A stretch of 64,000 bases of DNA, taken from assembly GCA_963757185.1 (NCBI GenBank), contig CAVWQI010000003.1, positions 310,001-374,000 of the forward strand. The letters run 5' to 3'. A model generated the notes under the pieces. The model ran no database searches, was not told the DNA's origin, and worked only from the letters and a program-made list of their open reading frames with translations. Below, in pieces: positions 43,702-53,284 of this stretch; the stretch's first letter is position 1, and each line of letters opens with the position of its first letter. The translations under genes were made by a program, and so were the position numbers. Source of the DNA: JAQBQB01 sp963757185 (GTDB lineage: Bacteria > Gemmatimonadota > Gemmatimonadetes > Gemmatimonadales > Gemmatimonadaceae).

Positions 43702-46700
43702 ATGCGAACCCACCTCTCGATTCGGCTGGCCTCGGCCGCCGTCATCGCCGCGTTCTCCACGGCCTCCGCGCAAACCAAGCTTCTTCGTTTCCCCGACATT
43801 CACGGCGACCAGATCGCCTTCTCGCACGGCGGCGACATCTGGCTCGCCAACGTCAACGGCGGACAGGCGACGAGGCTCACGTCGCATCCCGGCGTGGAGG
43901 TGTTCGCCAAGTTCTCGCCCGACGGAAAAACGATCGCCTTCACCGGCGAGTACGACGGCGACGAACAGGTGTACGTCGTGCCGACGAGCGGCGGCGTTCC
44001 GAAGCAGCTGACCTGGTACCCGACCGGCGCGCCGCGCGCCGAGCGGTGGGGATACGACAATCAGGTCTACGGCTGGACGAAGGACGGCTCGCGCATCCTC
44101 TTCCGCAGCCAGCGGGCCTCGTGGACGCTCAGCCAAACGCGGCTGTACACCGTGAGCCCCAAGGGTGGATCGGCGATTCCGCTACCGATGCCGCTCGCCG
44201 GATCAGGGGCGTACTCGCCCGACGGCAAGCGCATCGTCTACTCGAAGGTCTTTCGCGATTTCCGCCCCGAGAAGCGGTACGCCGGCGGTCAGGCGAACTA
44301 TCTCGCGATTTTCGACTTCGCCAACAACTCCGCGAAGACGATCAGCAAAGGCCCTCGAGCCGAGCGCGACGCGATGTGGATCGGCAACAAGATCTACTAC
44401 AACTCGGACAAGGACGGGACGTTCAACCTGTACGCGTACGACGTTCCGACCGGTGCCGTCACGCAGCTCACGCACAGCAAGACGTGGGACGTGCGCTGGC
44501 CCAGCGCCGATCCGGAAACCGGCCGCATCGTCTATGAAATGGCCGGCGAGCTGTCGATCTACGACACGAAGACCGGCAAGGATTGGCAGATTCACATCGC
44601 GGTGACCGACGACGGCCTGAACTCTCGGCCGTCTCGCGTGTCGGCGGCTGGGCAGGTCGAGGCATTCGGGCTGAGCCCCAAGGGCGAGCGCGCGTTGTTC
44701 GCCGCGCGCGGCGACATCTTCACCGTTCCGACCGAGCACGGATACACCGTCAACCTCACGCACTCGAGTAACGCGCACGACCGCTCGCCGGCGTGGTCGC
44801 CCGACGGATCGAAGGTCGCCTACATCTCCGATCAGAGCGGCGAAGAGGAGATCTGGGTCGCGGCCGAGGATGGCTCGAGCAAACCGGTTCAGCTGACGAC
44901 CGGCGGCAAGGCGCAGCGCTTCGGACCGGCATGGTCGCCGGACAATTCCCGCATCGCGTTCAGCGACAAGGACGGCAAGCTGTTCGTCGTGCGCGTCGCG
45001 GACAAGAGCATGACGGAGGTCGCTCACGATGGCGCGAACCGCATCGGCGATTACACGTGGGCACCGATCGGCAACACGCTCGCGTGGAGCATGACGGACT
45101 CCGACGAGGTGAGCTCGTCGGTGTACGTCTGGCAGGCGTCGGAGGGGAAGCTGCACCGCGTCACGACGTCGACGTTCAACGAGTTCAATCCGGCCTGGGA
45201 TCCGGACGGCAACTACCTCTACTACTTGAGCAATCGATTCTACGAGCCGCAGCTCTCACAGGACGAGTTCAACTACGCGACAGTTCGGCAGACGGGCATC
45301 TTCGCGCTCGCCTTGAGGAAGGGCGTCAAGAATCCCTTCCCGATGGAGAACGACGAGGTGGCGGTCGACACGTCGGCGGCGCGTCCATCCGGCGCGCAGA
45401 CTCCGCCCGCCGGCGGACCCGCGCCGACGCAGGCCGGCGCGCCCAAGGCCATGGATCCGCAGGAGATTCGCATCGACTACGACGGCATCGAAACGCGGGT
45501 CGCACGCGTACCGATCGAAGCCGACAACATCTCGCGCCTCGTCGCGACGAAGACCGCGCTCCTCTATGTCGTCAACGGCGCGCAGTACTACTCGCGGCAG
45601 AGCGAGCGCCGGCCCGTGCTCACGAGCTATTCGCTGAAAGACCGGCGGGCGAGCGTCATCCTCGACAACGCGGGCAACTTCGCGATGTCGCGCGACCAGA
45701 AGAAACTGATCACCAACGCCGGCGGCTTCGCGATCTACGACGTGGCCGCGAACGCGCAGACGACGCGCAAGCCCGTTTCGCTCGACGGCCTTCAGGTCGA
45801 TCGCGTGCCGCGCGAGGAGTGGGAGCAGATCTTCGACGAGGTCTGGCGGCGCTATCGCGATTACTTCTACGCCAAGAACATGCACGGCTACGACTGGCAG
45901 GCGCTGCACGACCAGTACAAGCCGCTCGTCGCGTACGTCGACCATCGCGCGGACCTCAACTACGTGATCCAGGAGATGATCTCGGAGCTGAGCGTCCAGC
46001 ACACCTACATCGCCGGCGGCGACTTTCAGATTCCGCCGCGCACGCCGGTGGCGCTCGCCGGCGCCGAGTTCACGCTCGATTCGGCGAGCGGGAGATACAA
46101 GATCTCGAAGATCTACCAGGGCGAAAACGAGGAAACGACGTACCGTTCGCCGCTCACCGAGATCGGTGTCGACGCGAAGGTCGGGGAGTACGTCCTGGCC
46201 ATCGACGGCGACGAACTGCGCGGGGACGACGATCCCTATCGCATGCTGCGCGGCAAGGCGGACCGCCCCGTCACCCTCACGCTCGCCGCGTCGGCGAACG
46301 GCACGGGGAGACACCGCGCGACCTATCGCCCGCTCACCAGCGAAACCGACCTCGACTACCTCGACATGGTGCTGGCGAATCAGAAGCGGGTCGCCCAGCT
46401 GAGCGGCGGGAAAGTCGGCTACATCCACATCCCGGACATGGGCGCCCCCGGGCTGCGCGAGTTCATCAAGTGGTACTACCCGCAGATCCGGAAAGAGGGA
46501 CTCGTCGTGGACGTTCGCGCCAACGGCGGCGGCAACGTTTCGCGAATGCTCATCGAGCGCCTGCGGCGCCAGCTGCTCGGCATGAACTACGCGCGCACGA
46601 GCGAGATTCCCGCGACGTATCCCGACCAGGTGTTCGTCGGCCCCATGGCGGCGATGCTTGATGAGTACTCGTCGAGCGACGGCGACATCTTCCCGTACAT

Positions 46701-47022
46701 GTTCCGCCAGGCGAAGCTCGGGCCGCTCGTCGGCAAGCGCTCGTGGGGCGGCGTGGTCGGCATCAACGGCGGCGTGCCGCTCATCGACGGCGGGCAGATC
46801 AACGTGCCGACGTCGGCGTTGGCGAGCGCCGACGGGCAGTGGGTCATCGAGGGCCACGGCGTCGACCCGGACATCGAAGTCGAGAACGACGCGGCCTCGG
46901 TGATCGCGGGCAAGGACAATCAGCTCGAGCGCGCGGTGCTGGAGGTCATGAAGCAGATGGCGACCGTCAAGCACACACTTCCGCCACGGCCGGCCGACAA
47001 AGTGAGGCCGCGAACGCCGTAG
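43702..47022 (+). CDS. Tricorn-like S41 protease
   Basis: A 1106-residue exported protein. Signal peptide 1-22 (AVIAAFSTASAQ). Residues about 25-330 and 330-690 form two WD40/TolB-like propellers (YSPDGKRIVYSK, WSPDGSKVAYIS, WSPDNSRIAFSD). A linker rich in Pro/Ala precedes a helical C1 domain, a PDZ (about 790-860) and the S41 peptidase core. The catalytic set fits tricorn: His767 (SVQHTY), Ser992 followed by Asp993 (SSSDGDIFP) and Glu1050 (IEGHGVDPD). Tricorn-type enzymes degrade oligopeptides; this one should act in the periplasm or outside. Start chosen by the signal peptide; an upstream start at 43666 is not supported. Confidence 0.9.
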   Translation: MRTHLSIRLASAAVIAAFSTASAQTKLLRFPDIHGDQIAFSHGGDIWLANVNGGQATRLTSHPGVEVFAKFSPDGKTIAFTGEYDGDEQVYVVPTSGGVPKQLTWYPTGAPRAERWGYDNQVYGWTKDGSRILFRSQRASWTLSQTRLYTVSPKGGSAIPLPMPLAGSGAYSPDGKRIVYSKVFRDFRPEKRYAGGQANYLAIFDFANNSAKTISKGPRAERDAMWIGNKIYYNSDKDGTFNLYAYDVPTGAVTQLTHSKTWDVRWPSADPETGRIVYEMAGELSIYDTKTGKDWQIHIAVTDDGLNSRPSRVSAAGQVEAFGLSPKGERALFAARGDIFTVPTEHGYTVNLTHSSNAHDRSPAWSPDGSKVAYISDQSGEEEIWVAAEDGSSKPVQLTTGGKAQRFGPAWSPDNSRIAFSDKDGKLFVVRVADKSMTEVAHDGANRIGDYTWAPIGNTLAWSMTDSDEVSSSVYVWQASEGKLHRVTTSTFNEFNPAWDPDGNYLYYLSNRFYEPQLSQDEFNYATVRQTGIFALALRKGVKNPFPMENDEVAVDTSAARPSGAQTPPAGGPAPTQAGAPKAMDPQEIRIDYDGIETRVARVPIEADNISRLVATKTALLYVVNGAQYYSRQSERRPVLTSYSLKDRRASVILDNAGNFAMSRDQKKLITNAGGFAIYDVAANAQTTRKPVSLDGLQVDRVPREEWEQIFDEVWRRYRDYFYAKNMHGYDWQALHDQYKPLVAYVDHRADLNYVIQEMISELSVQHTYIAGGDFQIPPRTPVALAGAEFTLDSASGRYKISKIYQGENEETTYRSPLTEIGVDAKVGEYVLAIDGDELRGDDDPYRMLRGKADRPVTLTLAASANGTGRHRATYRPLTSETDLDYLDMVLANQKRVAQLSGGKVGYIHIPDMGAPGLREFIKWYYPQIRKEGLVVDVRANGGGNVSRMLIERLRRQLLGMNYARTSEIPATYPDQVFVGPMAAMLDEYSSSDGDIFPYMFRQAKLGPLVGKRSWGGVVGINGGVPLIDGGQINVPTSALASADGQWVIEGHGVDPDIEVENDAASVIAGKDNQLERAVLEVMKQMATVKHTLPPRPADKVRPRTP

Positions 47023-47027
47023 CTTCG

Positions 47028-50000
47028 CTACGTGGCGGCGGGCATGCTGAGCGTGAACGACGAGCCTTTACCGAGGTCGCTCCGCGCGCGCAGATCGCCG
47101 CCCATGCCCCGCGCCAGATCGCGGCTGATCGCGAGGCCCAGACCGGTCCCTTCGGTCGGTCGCGACAGCCCGCGATCGACCTGCACGAATGGTTCGAAGA
47201 TGGCGTCCTGCTTGTCGCGCGGGATGCCGGCTCCCGTGTCTGTCACACGCAGGAACCGCGTCTCGGCCGGCGATCCGTCTCTCGTCGGCGCGTCGATCAC
47301 GATGCGGCCACCCGCCGGCGTGAACTTCGTCGCGTTCGACATCAAGTTCAGAAGAATCTGTTGAACCTTGTCGGGGTCGCCCTTCACGGCGGCGTCGTTG
47401 GCGATGCGGTTCTCGAACGTGAGCCCTTTCGCCATCACTTGCGGTGCCATCATCACGCCCACGTCGGCCACGGCGGGCGCCAAGGGCACCGTCTTGATGT
47501 CGTATTCGACGCGACGGGCCTCGATCTTGGCGAAGTTCAGCACGTCGGTAATGAGCGACAGCAGATGTCGTTCGCTCATCTCGACGCGTCGCAGTACCTG
47601 GCGTTGCTCGTCGCTCAACGGTCCGTGAACGCCCATCGACAGCAACTGCACGTAACCCGCGATCGCGTTGAGCGGCGTGCGAAGCTCGTGACTCATCGCC
47701 GCGAGAAACTCGCTCTTCGCGCTGTTGGCCTGCTCGGCGGCCGCGCGCGCGGCCTCGGCGTCGTGCCGCGCCCGCACCTGCTCCGTGATGTCGAGGAAGT
47801 AGCACACAACGCCGTAGCGTCCTTCAGCCAACGGGACGCGGCTGATGCGCCACTGGTAGAACTCCGTCTCGCCGTCCTCGGGCCGCGCGTACTGTTCTTC
47901 GGGGGCGACGTACGGCTCGCCGGTTTCCAGCGTTCGTCGATAAAGGCCCACTACCTCGTCGGCGCGCGCCTTCGGCCGCAAAAGGTGCATGACCTCGTCG
48001 AAGTCACGCCCTATCAGGTCCGGAATGTCGTCGAACCTGGCGCGCGCCGTCGAATTCACGGCGGCGAGGCGGAACTCGCTGTCCACGAGGTAAACGCCGA
48101 TCGGCGCGGCGTCGAACAGTGTCTCGAGCTGGGCCGAACGCTCCTTGATGTCTCCCCGTATCCGCGACAGTTGGAGCGTCCCGCTCACGCGCGCCACCAG
48201 CTCTCGTGCCGAGAAGGGCTTGACCAGATAGTCGTTGGCGCCCGCGGAGAGCCCCTCGACGCGCGCCTCGTCGCCGGCGCGCGCCGACAGCAAAATCAGT
48301 GGAATGTCCGCCGTGGCGGGATCGGCGCGTAGCTCCCGCAACAACGCGAATCCATCGAGGCCGGGCATCATTACGTCGGCCAGGACGAGGTCGGGCCTCT
48401 CGCGACGCGCGGTGTCGAGAGCCGTCTGTCCGTCCGGCACCGCATGAATGTGCCAGCCGCGCGCGCGTAGCAGACGCGCGACGTAGTCGCGCATGTCCGC
48501 GTTATCGTCGGCAATGAGAATTCGGCCACGGCTGTCGGCGTCGCGCGTGCTCTCGTCGCTCGCCGAATCGCCCGCCGTATCGCCCGCCGGTTCCTCCCGG
48601 GCCGGCAGCCACCGCAACGCCTCCTCGACGAAAGGCGTCGCAGCCGGCGCCGCCGAGAGACGCTCGCGTTCCTCGCTGAGTCGATCCGCCGGCAAATGCG
48701 AATGTCCGAGCGGAATGCGAACGGTGAACGCGGTCCCTAGTGCTTCCTTGCTCGCGACCTCGATCGTTCCACCGTGCAGACGGACCAGCTCCTGAACCAA
48801 GGCCAGACCGATTCCGCTCCCCTCATGCGTTCGCGAGCGAGTGTGCGGGACGCGGTGGAATCGTTCGAAGAGATTGGCGATCTGGTCCGCCGGAATGCCG
48901 ACGCCGGTGTCGCGAACGACGAGCTCGGCGTGCGTCGCGTCGGCGCGCAGCGATACGGCGATCTGTCCCTCGAATGTGTGCTTGAACGCGTTCGAGATCA
49001 GGTTGAGGACGATCTTCTCCCACATCTCCCGGTCCACGAACACGGGCTGTCCAACGGGCGGCGCGTCGACGACGAGCGTGAGCCCCGCCGCGTCGATCGC
49101 CGACTGAAAGTTCGACGCGAGCTCCCTCGTCGACTCCGCCAGATCGGTCTTCTCGTACCGCGCCTCGATCCGTCCCGCCTCGATGCGGGAGAAGTCGAGA
49201 AGCGCGTTCACGAGCCGCTGCAGCCGCAGCGCGTTGCGGTGAATCACCTCGACGCGCTGGCGGTCGGCGGCCGGGATCCGCGGGTCGGCGAGCACTTCCT
49301 GAGCGGGGCCGAGTAGCAGCGTGAGAGGAGTGCGGAACTCGTGACTCACGTTCGAGAAGAAGGCGGTCTTCGCCCGGTCCAATTCGGCAAGCGCTTCCGC
49401 GCGCCGTTTTTCGTCCTCGTAGGCGCTCGCGTTGACCACCGCCGTCGAGACTTGTCTTGCGATGAGCTCGAAGAAGGTCGCGTACTGTTCGTCGAAGCCA
49501 TGGCGCGGGCTCACTCCCGCTACGAGTACGCCGTTGGGACGGTGCGCGATGTTCGACGCGATCGGCACCACGACGCCGGTGTGCGGCGGGTCCGACCAGG
49601 GGCCGGGAGGAACGTCCGGGAAGCGCGCGCCAAGATGTTCGACGATGTGCAGCGCCTCCGTCTCGAGCGCCTCGCGAATCGGCCATCCGACCGGATCAGT
49701 CGCCGCGTCGACGAGGTCGATCGTCTCCGGGCTCATCACGCCGCCGGAGTTCGTTCCCGTCACCCCGGCGAGTCGCACTCGCTTCCCGTCCGGGTCGAGC
49801 AGGTAGATGAGCGCGAACGGAATGTCTCTGGAGTGCTGCGACAGGACCTCCGTCGCGGCCGCGCACGCCTGTTCGGCGGTCCTCGCCTCCACCACGGATT
49901 GTGTGCCGAGGTCTCGCAGCGCGAGCACCCGTCGCTCGCCGATGATCTGTTCGGTCGTCTCGGTGACCGTCGCGATGACGCCTCCGATTCCCCTGTCGGC

Positions 50001-50441
50001 CGTCGGGTCGGGCACCGGACTGTACGCGATCGTGAAGTGCGTTTCTTCGGCGAACCCGTGCCGCTTCACCTCCAGGAGGATGTCGTCCATCCACGTCGCT
50101 GGTCCGCCGTTGAAAGGCGTGTCGATCAGCGGTCCGATGACGTCGTAGATCTCCCACCAGCACTCGCGGACAGGTTGCCCCATCGATTGCGGATGCTTGG
50201 CGCCCAGAATCGGACGGTATGCGTCGTTGTACAGCTGGATGTAGTCCGGGCCCCACCAGAGCAGAATCGGGAATCGGTTGGCCAGGAGAAAGCTGACCAT
50301 CGTCTTGAGGGTCTGCGACCAAGTTTCGACGGGGCCGAGCGGGGTGCTGGCCCAATCGATGGTTCGCATGAGCGCGCCCATCTCGCCGCCGCCTGCGAGG
50401 ACGTCGAAAGAGCTGGATTTGGGCACCTCAGCGGGCGCCAT
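47028..50441 (-). CDS. Hybrid sensor histidine kinase with two kinase modules and an internal receiver
   Basis: A 1137-residue soluble signal protein without membrane helices. Order: PAS-like (about 30-165, LLWWGPDYIQLYNDAYRPIL), GAF (about 170-340), HisKA with His367 (SNVSHEFRTP), HATPase (455-578, GSGIGLALVQ), receiver (640-755, acceptor Asp689 in LADVMMPG, Lys741), PAS (770-890), second HisKA with His918 (AAMSHELRTP), and second HATPase (1020-1135, GTGLGLAIS). Two complete kinases around a receiver allow internal relay. Start ATG at 50441 opens MAPAEV; an upstream start at 50546 is weaker. The output partner is not in the window. It converges on the tricorn gene, five bases apart. Confidence 0.92.
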   Translation of the reverse strand: MAPAEVPKSSSFDVLAGGGEMGALMRTIDWASTPLGPVETWSQTLKTMVSFLLANRFPILLWWGPDYIQLYNDAYRPILGAKHPQSMGQPVRECWWEIYDVIGPLIDTPFNGGPATWMDDILLEVKRHGFAEETHFTIAYSPVPDPTADRGIGGVIATVTETTEQIIGERRVLALRDLGTQSVVEARTAEQACAAATEVLSQHSRDIPFALIYLLDPDGKRVRLAGVTGTNSGGVMSPETIDLVDAATDPVGWPIREALETEALHIVEHLGARFPDVPPGPWSDPPHTGVVVPIASNIAHRPNGVLVAGVSPRHGFDEQYATFFELIARQVSTAVVNASAYEDEKRRAEALAELDRAKTAFFSNVSHEFRTPLTLLLGPAQEVLADPRIPAADRQRVEVIHRNALRLQRLVNALLDFSRIEAGRIEARYEKTDLAESTRELASNFQSAIDAAGLTLVVDAPPVGQPVFVDREMWEKIVLNLISNAFKHTFEGQIAVSLRADATHAELVVRDTGVGIPADQIANLFERFHRVPHTRSRTHEGSGIGLALVQELVRLHGGTIEVASKEALGTAFTVRIPLGHSHLPADRLSEERERLSAAPAATPFVEEALRWLPAREEPAGDTAGDSASDESTRDADSRGRILIADDNADMRDYVARLLRARGWHIHAVPDGQTALDTARRERPDLVLADVMMPGLDGFALLRELRADPATADIPLILLSARAGDEARVEGLSAGANDYLVKPFSARELVARVSGTLQLSRIRGDIKERSAQLETLFDAAPIGVYLVDSEFRLAAVNSTARARFDDIPDLIGRDFDEVMHLLRPKARADEVVGLYRRTLETGEPYVAPEEQYARPEDGETEFYQWRISRVPLAEGRYGVVCYFLDITEQVRARHDAEAARAAAEQANSAKSEFLAAMSHELRTPLNAIAGYVQLLSMGVHGPLSDEQRQVLRRVEMSERHLLSLITDVLNFAKIEARRVEYDIKTVPLAPAVADVGVMMAPQVMAKGLTFENRIANDAAVKGDPDKVQQILLNLMSNATKFTPAGGRIVIDAPTRDGSPAETRFLRVTDTGAGIPRDKQDAIFEPFVQVDRGLSRPTEGTGLGLAISRDLARGMGGDLRARSDLGKGSSFTLSMPAAT

Positions 50442-50580
50442 TAAGTGTCCCGATTCCGTGTTGGCGATCTCGTCGGCCGTCTGAGTCCCCACGCGTCTGT
50501 TTCCCGTTTCGGCGCCGGTCGTGCATCGATTTCCACGGTCGACCAAGCGACTCTCCGGGCGGACTCGGCAAGACGCGGGC

Positions 50581-51084
50581 CTATCCGGGCTTGGCCGCCG
50601 GCAGAGAAAGTTCGACGAAATCCACCGTTCGGGGCAGATATTGTAGCGCGGCGAGAAGCGCGGGAGGAGGGGCGACCAGCTTTCGGGCGCGCAGGTCGAG
50701 CCAGCCGCCCGTCGAGCGGACCGTCGCCGCGCGCTCGCCGCTCGCCAACCAGATTTCGTTCTCGATCACGAATCGAGCGCCATCGGCGCTCATCCCGAGC
50801 GCGGCGTAGGTCACGGTGACGGTCTCGTGGATATTGACCTCGCGGAAGTACTCCAGCTCTTCCTTGCGAATCACCGGCCCGATCGCGAGTCGCCGCAACT
50901 CCGTCGGCGGAAAACCGTGGTCGGCGAGAAACGCCAACCGAACGTCGGCGGCGAGATCCAGGTACGCTGTGTTCGCCATGTGACCGTTGAAGTCCATGGC
51001 GCGCCAGCCGACGAGAAATTCCTTCGCGTACCGGTCTTTGAACTCGAGTGGCATGTGGGGGTTGCCGGGCATCTTCGCGATCAC
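50581..51084 (-). CDS. 4HBT-family acyl-CoA thioesterase
   Basis: A 167-residue hotdog-fold protein. The Asp-containing VGWRAMDFNGHMANTAYLDL motif is the 4HBT active-site start (Asp then H...N), and GPVIRKEELEYFREVNIHETV and FVIENEIWLASGERAATV follow. Such enzymes cleave acyl-CoA esters (YbgC/4-hydroxybenzoyl type). It lies in a row of small minus-strand genes. Start ATG; a start at the internal Met (MPLEFKDRY) is also possible. Confidence 0.85.
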   Translation of the reverse strand: MIAKMPGNPHMPLEFKDRYAKEFLVGWRAMDFNGHMANTAYLDLAADVRLAFLADHGFPPTELRRLAIGPVIRKEELEYFREVNIHETVTVTYAALGMSADGARFVIENEIWLASGERAATVRSTGGWLDLRARKLVAPPPALLAALQYLPRTVDFVELSLPAAKPG

Positions 51085-51108
51085 CGCCGCCGATCGCTTG
51101 TCACGCGC

Positions 51109-51537
51109 CTATCGGTCGCCCTCGCGTTGTGACGAAATGACCAGACGGAAACCGTCCGGATCTCGAACACGGAAGACCCGCGCTCCCCAGGCATCGGAGG
51201 GCTCGGTGTCCAGCTTGGCTCCCTGACCTTTCGCGCGGTCCGCGATGGCGTCCACGCTCTGGGTGGTCGTGAACTGGAGCGAGAACCCTTCGCCCTTCGC
51301 ACGCTCCTCGCCCTTGGCGCCGTTGTCCTGCGAAAGCAGAATCCGAGCGGTGCCCGCGCGCATGGACGCGGCGAAGAGACTGCCGTCGCGCTCAAACTCA
51401 CGATCGACCGTGAACCCGAGCACATCGCGATACCAATCGCGGCTGCGGGCGACGCTCGCCACCGTCAGCGACGCCGCGAGGTTCGTCGCTTCCAACGACG
51501 GTCTCTCGCCCGCTTGTCCAGACGACTCTTGCGTCAT
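51109..51537 (-). CDS. VOC-family protein
   Basis: A 142-residue glyoxalase/bleomycin-resistance-fold protein from the ATG at 51537. LAASLTVASVARSRDWYRDVLGFTVD and FRVRDPDGFRLVISS are the usual VOC beta-strands, with the metal-site Glu region near FRDPDG type sequence. The open frame extends upstream to 51699, but that part lacks similarity. Function unknown; probably small-molecule modification or resistance. Confidence 0.85.
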   Translation of the reverse strand: MTQESSGQAGERPSLEATNLAASLTVASVARSRDWYRDVLGFTVDREFERDGSLFAASMRAGTARILLSQDNGAKGEERAKGEGFSLQFTTTQSVDAIADRAKGQGAKLDTEPSDAWGARVFRVRDPDGFRLVISSQREGDR

Positions 51538-51610
51538 GTCGACAATATGCGTGGGAGGTCCGCCGTGCGCGAACGCGTGACGTCGGTCTCGCAGCGGTGT
51601 GGCTGGGGAA

Positions 51611-52075
51611 TCAATCGGTGCGTTTCGAGAGGTAGTACTTCGTTCCGCCGGGCGGCATGTCCGGCAGTACGCCGAAAACGGTGTAACCCAATCGCTCATA
51701 GAACGGCCGCGCCTGAAAGCTGTACGTGTCGAGATAGATGCCGATGCAGCCGCGGTCCCGTGCGGCGGATTCCGCCGCGGCGAGGAGTCGCCGCCCGAGC
51801 CCGCGCCGCCGATGCGACTCGGCTACCCACAGCCCTTTCACGTAGCACCACTGCGCGTTCGTCTCCGCAAGGATTCCGCCGACCACGCCTCCCGCGGTAT
51901 CGCGCACGACGAAGTTCAAATCCCGCCACGGCCACGGAAATCCGTATTGCGAGTTGAATGCGGTGAGGCCGTCGACGACCGCGGCGCGATCGGCCGCAGT
52001 TACGTCATCACTCAGCTTGAATTCGGCATCGTCCGACAGGCGTCGGCTGTCACTCGCGCCGGAGCGAGCCATCAC
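51611..52075 (-). CDS. GNAT acetyltransferase
   Basis: A 154-residue GNAT protein. The core is NFVVRDTAGGVVGGILAE followed by VKGLWVAESHRRRGLGRRLLAAAE, the acetyl-CoA pyrophosphate loop (RRRGLGRRLL), then IYLDTYSFQARPFYERLGYTVFG at the C-terminal strand. Start ATG 52075 or the next Met. The gene precedes a VOC gene in the same direction; they may form a small operon. Substrate unknown. Confidence 0.88.
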   Translation of the reverse strand: MMARSGASDSRRLSDDAEFKLSDDVTAADRAAVVDGLTAFNSQYGFPWPWRDLNFVVRDTAGGVVGGILAETNAQWCYVKGLWVAESHRRRGLGRRLLAAAESAARDRGCIGIYLDTYSFQARPFYERLGYTVFGVLPDMPPGGTKYYLSKRTD

Positions 52076-52112
52076 TGCAACTCCGAGCCGGGCGGCACGC
52101 CGGCGGCCACGC

Positions 52113-52688
52113 TCAAAACGACATTCGCACGCCGACGGCGCTGCCTGCGATCGAACCGACCGCGTGCGACGGGAGCGATACGATGAGCCAGTGATCCGTG
52201 CGGTCGATACACGCCAGGCCCAGACCGAGGATCACGCCGGTCAGCCCGCCTTCCACCGCGGCCCGGGGGTAGTCGCGTGTCGGCGCCGCCTCGAAGCAGT
52301 TCCCCAGGACCGTCGCCGGACACTGGCGGAGGGCGCTCGACTGCGGCTTCGCGGCGACGACGATCATCCAGCTTGCCGCTCCGACGACGGCGCCATAGAG
52401 CGCGTCCCGCCTGAAGTGCGTGTCCTTTCCGACTGAGACCTCGAGGCGCGCGACGTGCTGCAACGATAGAGGAATCGCCGTCGTGTCGAAGTCTGCGCGG
52501 AGGTAAAGCGAATCGTTGGCGGCCGTCGCGAATACGCCGACGTACCGGTCTCGCTCCGGCACGTTCAGCGTGTAGCGTACGCGGTCGCCTGCCGAGAGAC
52601 TGGAGAACGCACGGATCGACTGCGCGTGGGCGGACGTAACGAAGGCGGCCAGCGCCAGGATGAAATACGATGCCGAGGGTCGGGGCAT
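52113..52688 (-). CDS. Exported protein of unknown function
   Basis: A 191-residue protein from the ATG at 52688 with a signal peptide (ASYFILALAAFVTSAHAQ). After it are about 80 beta-prone residues and a C-terminal part with two hydrophobic stretches (GAVVGAASWMIVVAA; GGLTGVILGLGLACI) that could be glycine-zipper-like membrane helices. I do not recognise the family. Lies upstream of GNAT in the same direction. Confidence 0.65.
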   Translation of the reverse strand: MPRPSASYFILALAAFVTSAHAQSIRAFSSLSAGDRVRYTLNVPERDRYVGVFATAANDSLYLRADFDTTAIPLSLQHVARLEVSVGKDTHFRRDALYGAVVGAASWMIVVAAKPQSSALRQCPATVLGNCFEAAPTRDYPRAAVEGGLTGVILGLGLACIDRTDHWLIVSLPSHAVGSIAGSAVGVRMSF

Positions 52689-52788
52689 GGTCGGGAAGCT
52701 ATGCAGTGGAGGTACAGAGAGCGGCAATAATAGGACTCTCCTTGAACCCGGCCGCAACTCCCCCGCCCCCCCCGGTCAACGCCCGCCC

Positions 52789-53187
52789 CTACTTCAATTC
52801 GTAGTTCAACACGAACGGATGCTCCATCCCGTGTCCAACCGACGAGGCGCCGTCGCCGGCGAGGCCGCGTAGATCTCCCGTCGCCGAGCCGGGGACGACG
52901 GAGTACGTCTCCTTCGCCAGACCACCCTCGAATGCCCCGGTTCGTTGGAGCACGAAGGAACCGGTCTTGTCGCCGATTCGCCCGTCGATTCGCTCGAGCC
53001 CGACGAATGTCGCCGAGCCGTCAGTCCGGTACATCATCAGGTATTCGACGTGCCCCTGGCCCTCGATGTCGCCCGTGAAGGTCTTGGTCACGCTGGCGCG
53101 GGTGAGCTTTGGCAAATCCGCGCCCTCGCTGTAAGGCTTCTCTTCCCAACTCTTGATGGCGAATCGAGCATTCGCGTTCTGCTTCAT
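52789..53187 (-). CDS. DUF3224-family protein
   Basis: A 132-residue small barrel-type protein matching DUF3224: ANARFAIKSWEEKPYSE, then LTRASVTKTFTGDIEGQGHVEYLMMY and GSFVLQRTGAFEGG. These proteins have the allene-oxide-cyclase-like/YnfA-lipid-barrel fold and no known function. ATG at 53187 (MKQNAN) is preferred; the open frame extends to 53241. Confidence 0.88.
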   Translation of the reverse strand: MKQNANARFAIKSWEEKPYSEGADLPKLTRASVTKTFTGDIEGQGHVEYLMMYRTDGSATFVGLERIDGRIGDKTGSFVLQRTGAFEGGLAKETYSVVPGSATGDLRGLAGDGASSVGHGMEHPFVLNYELK

Positions 53188-53284
53188 GTGCCTTCGTCCC
53201 CGTTTGAGTTCATCAGCCGCTGATCCAACCAACCTACTCATCCACGTTACATCGCCGGCGGTGCGGCGGGAACGGCGGGCAGCG

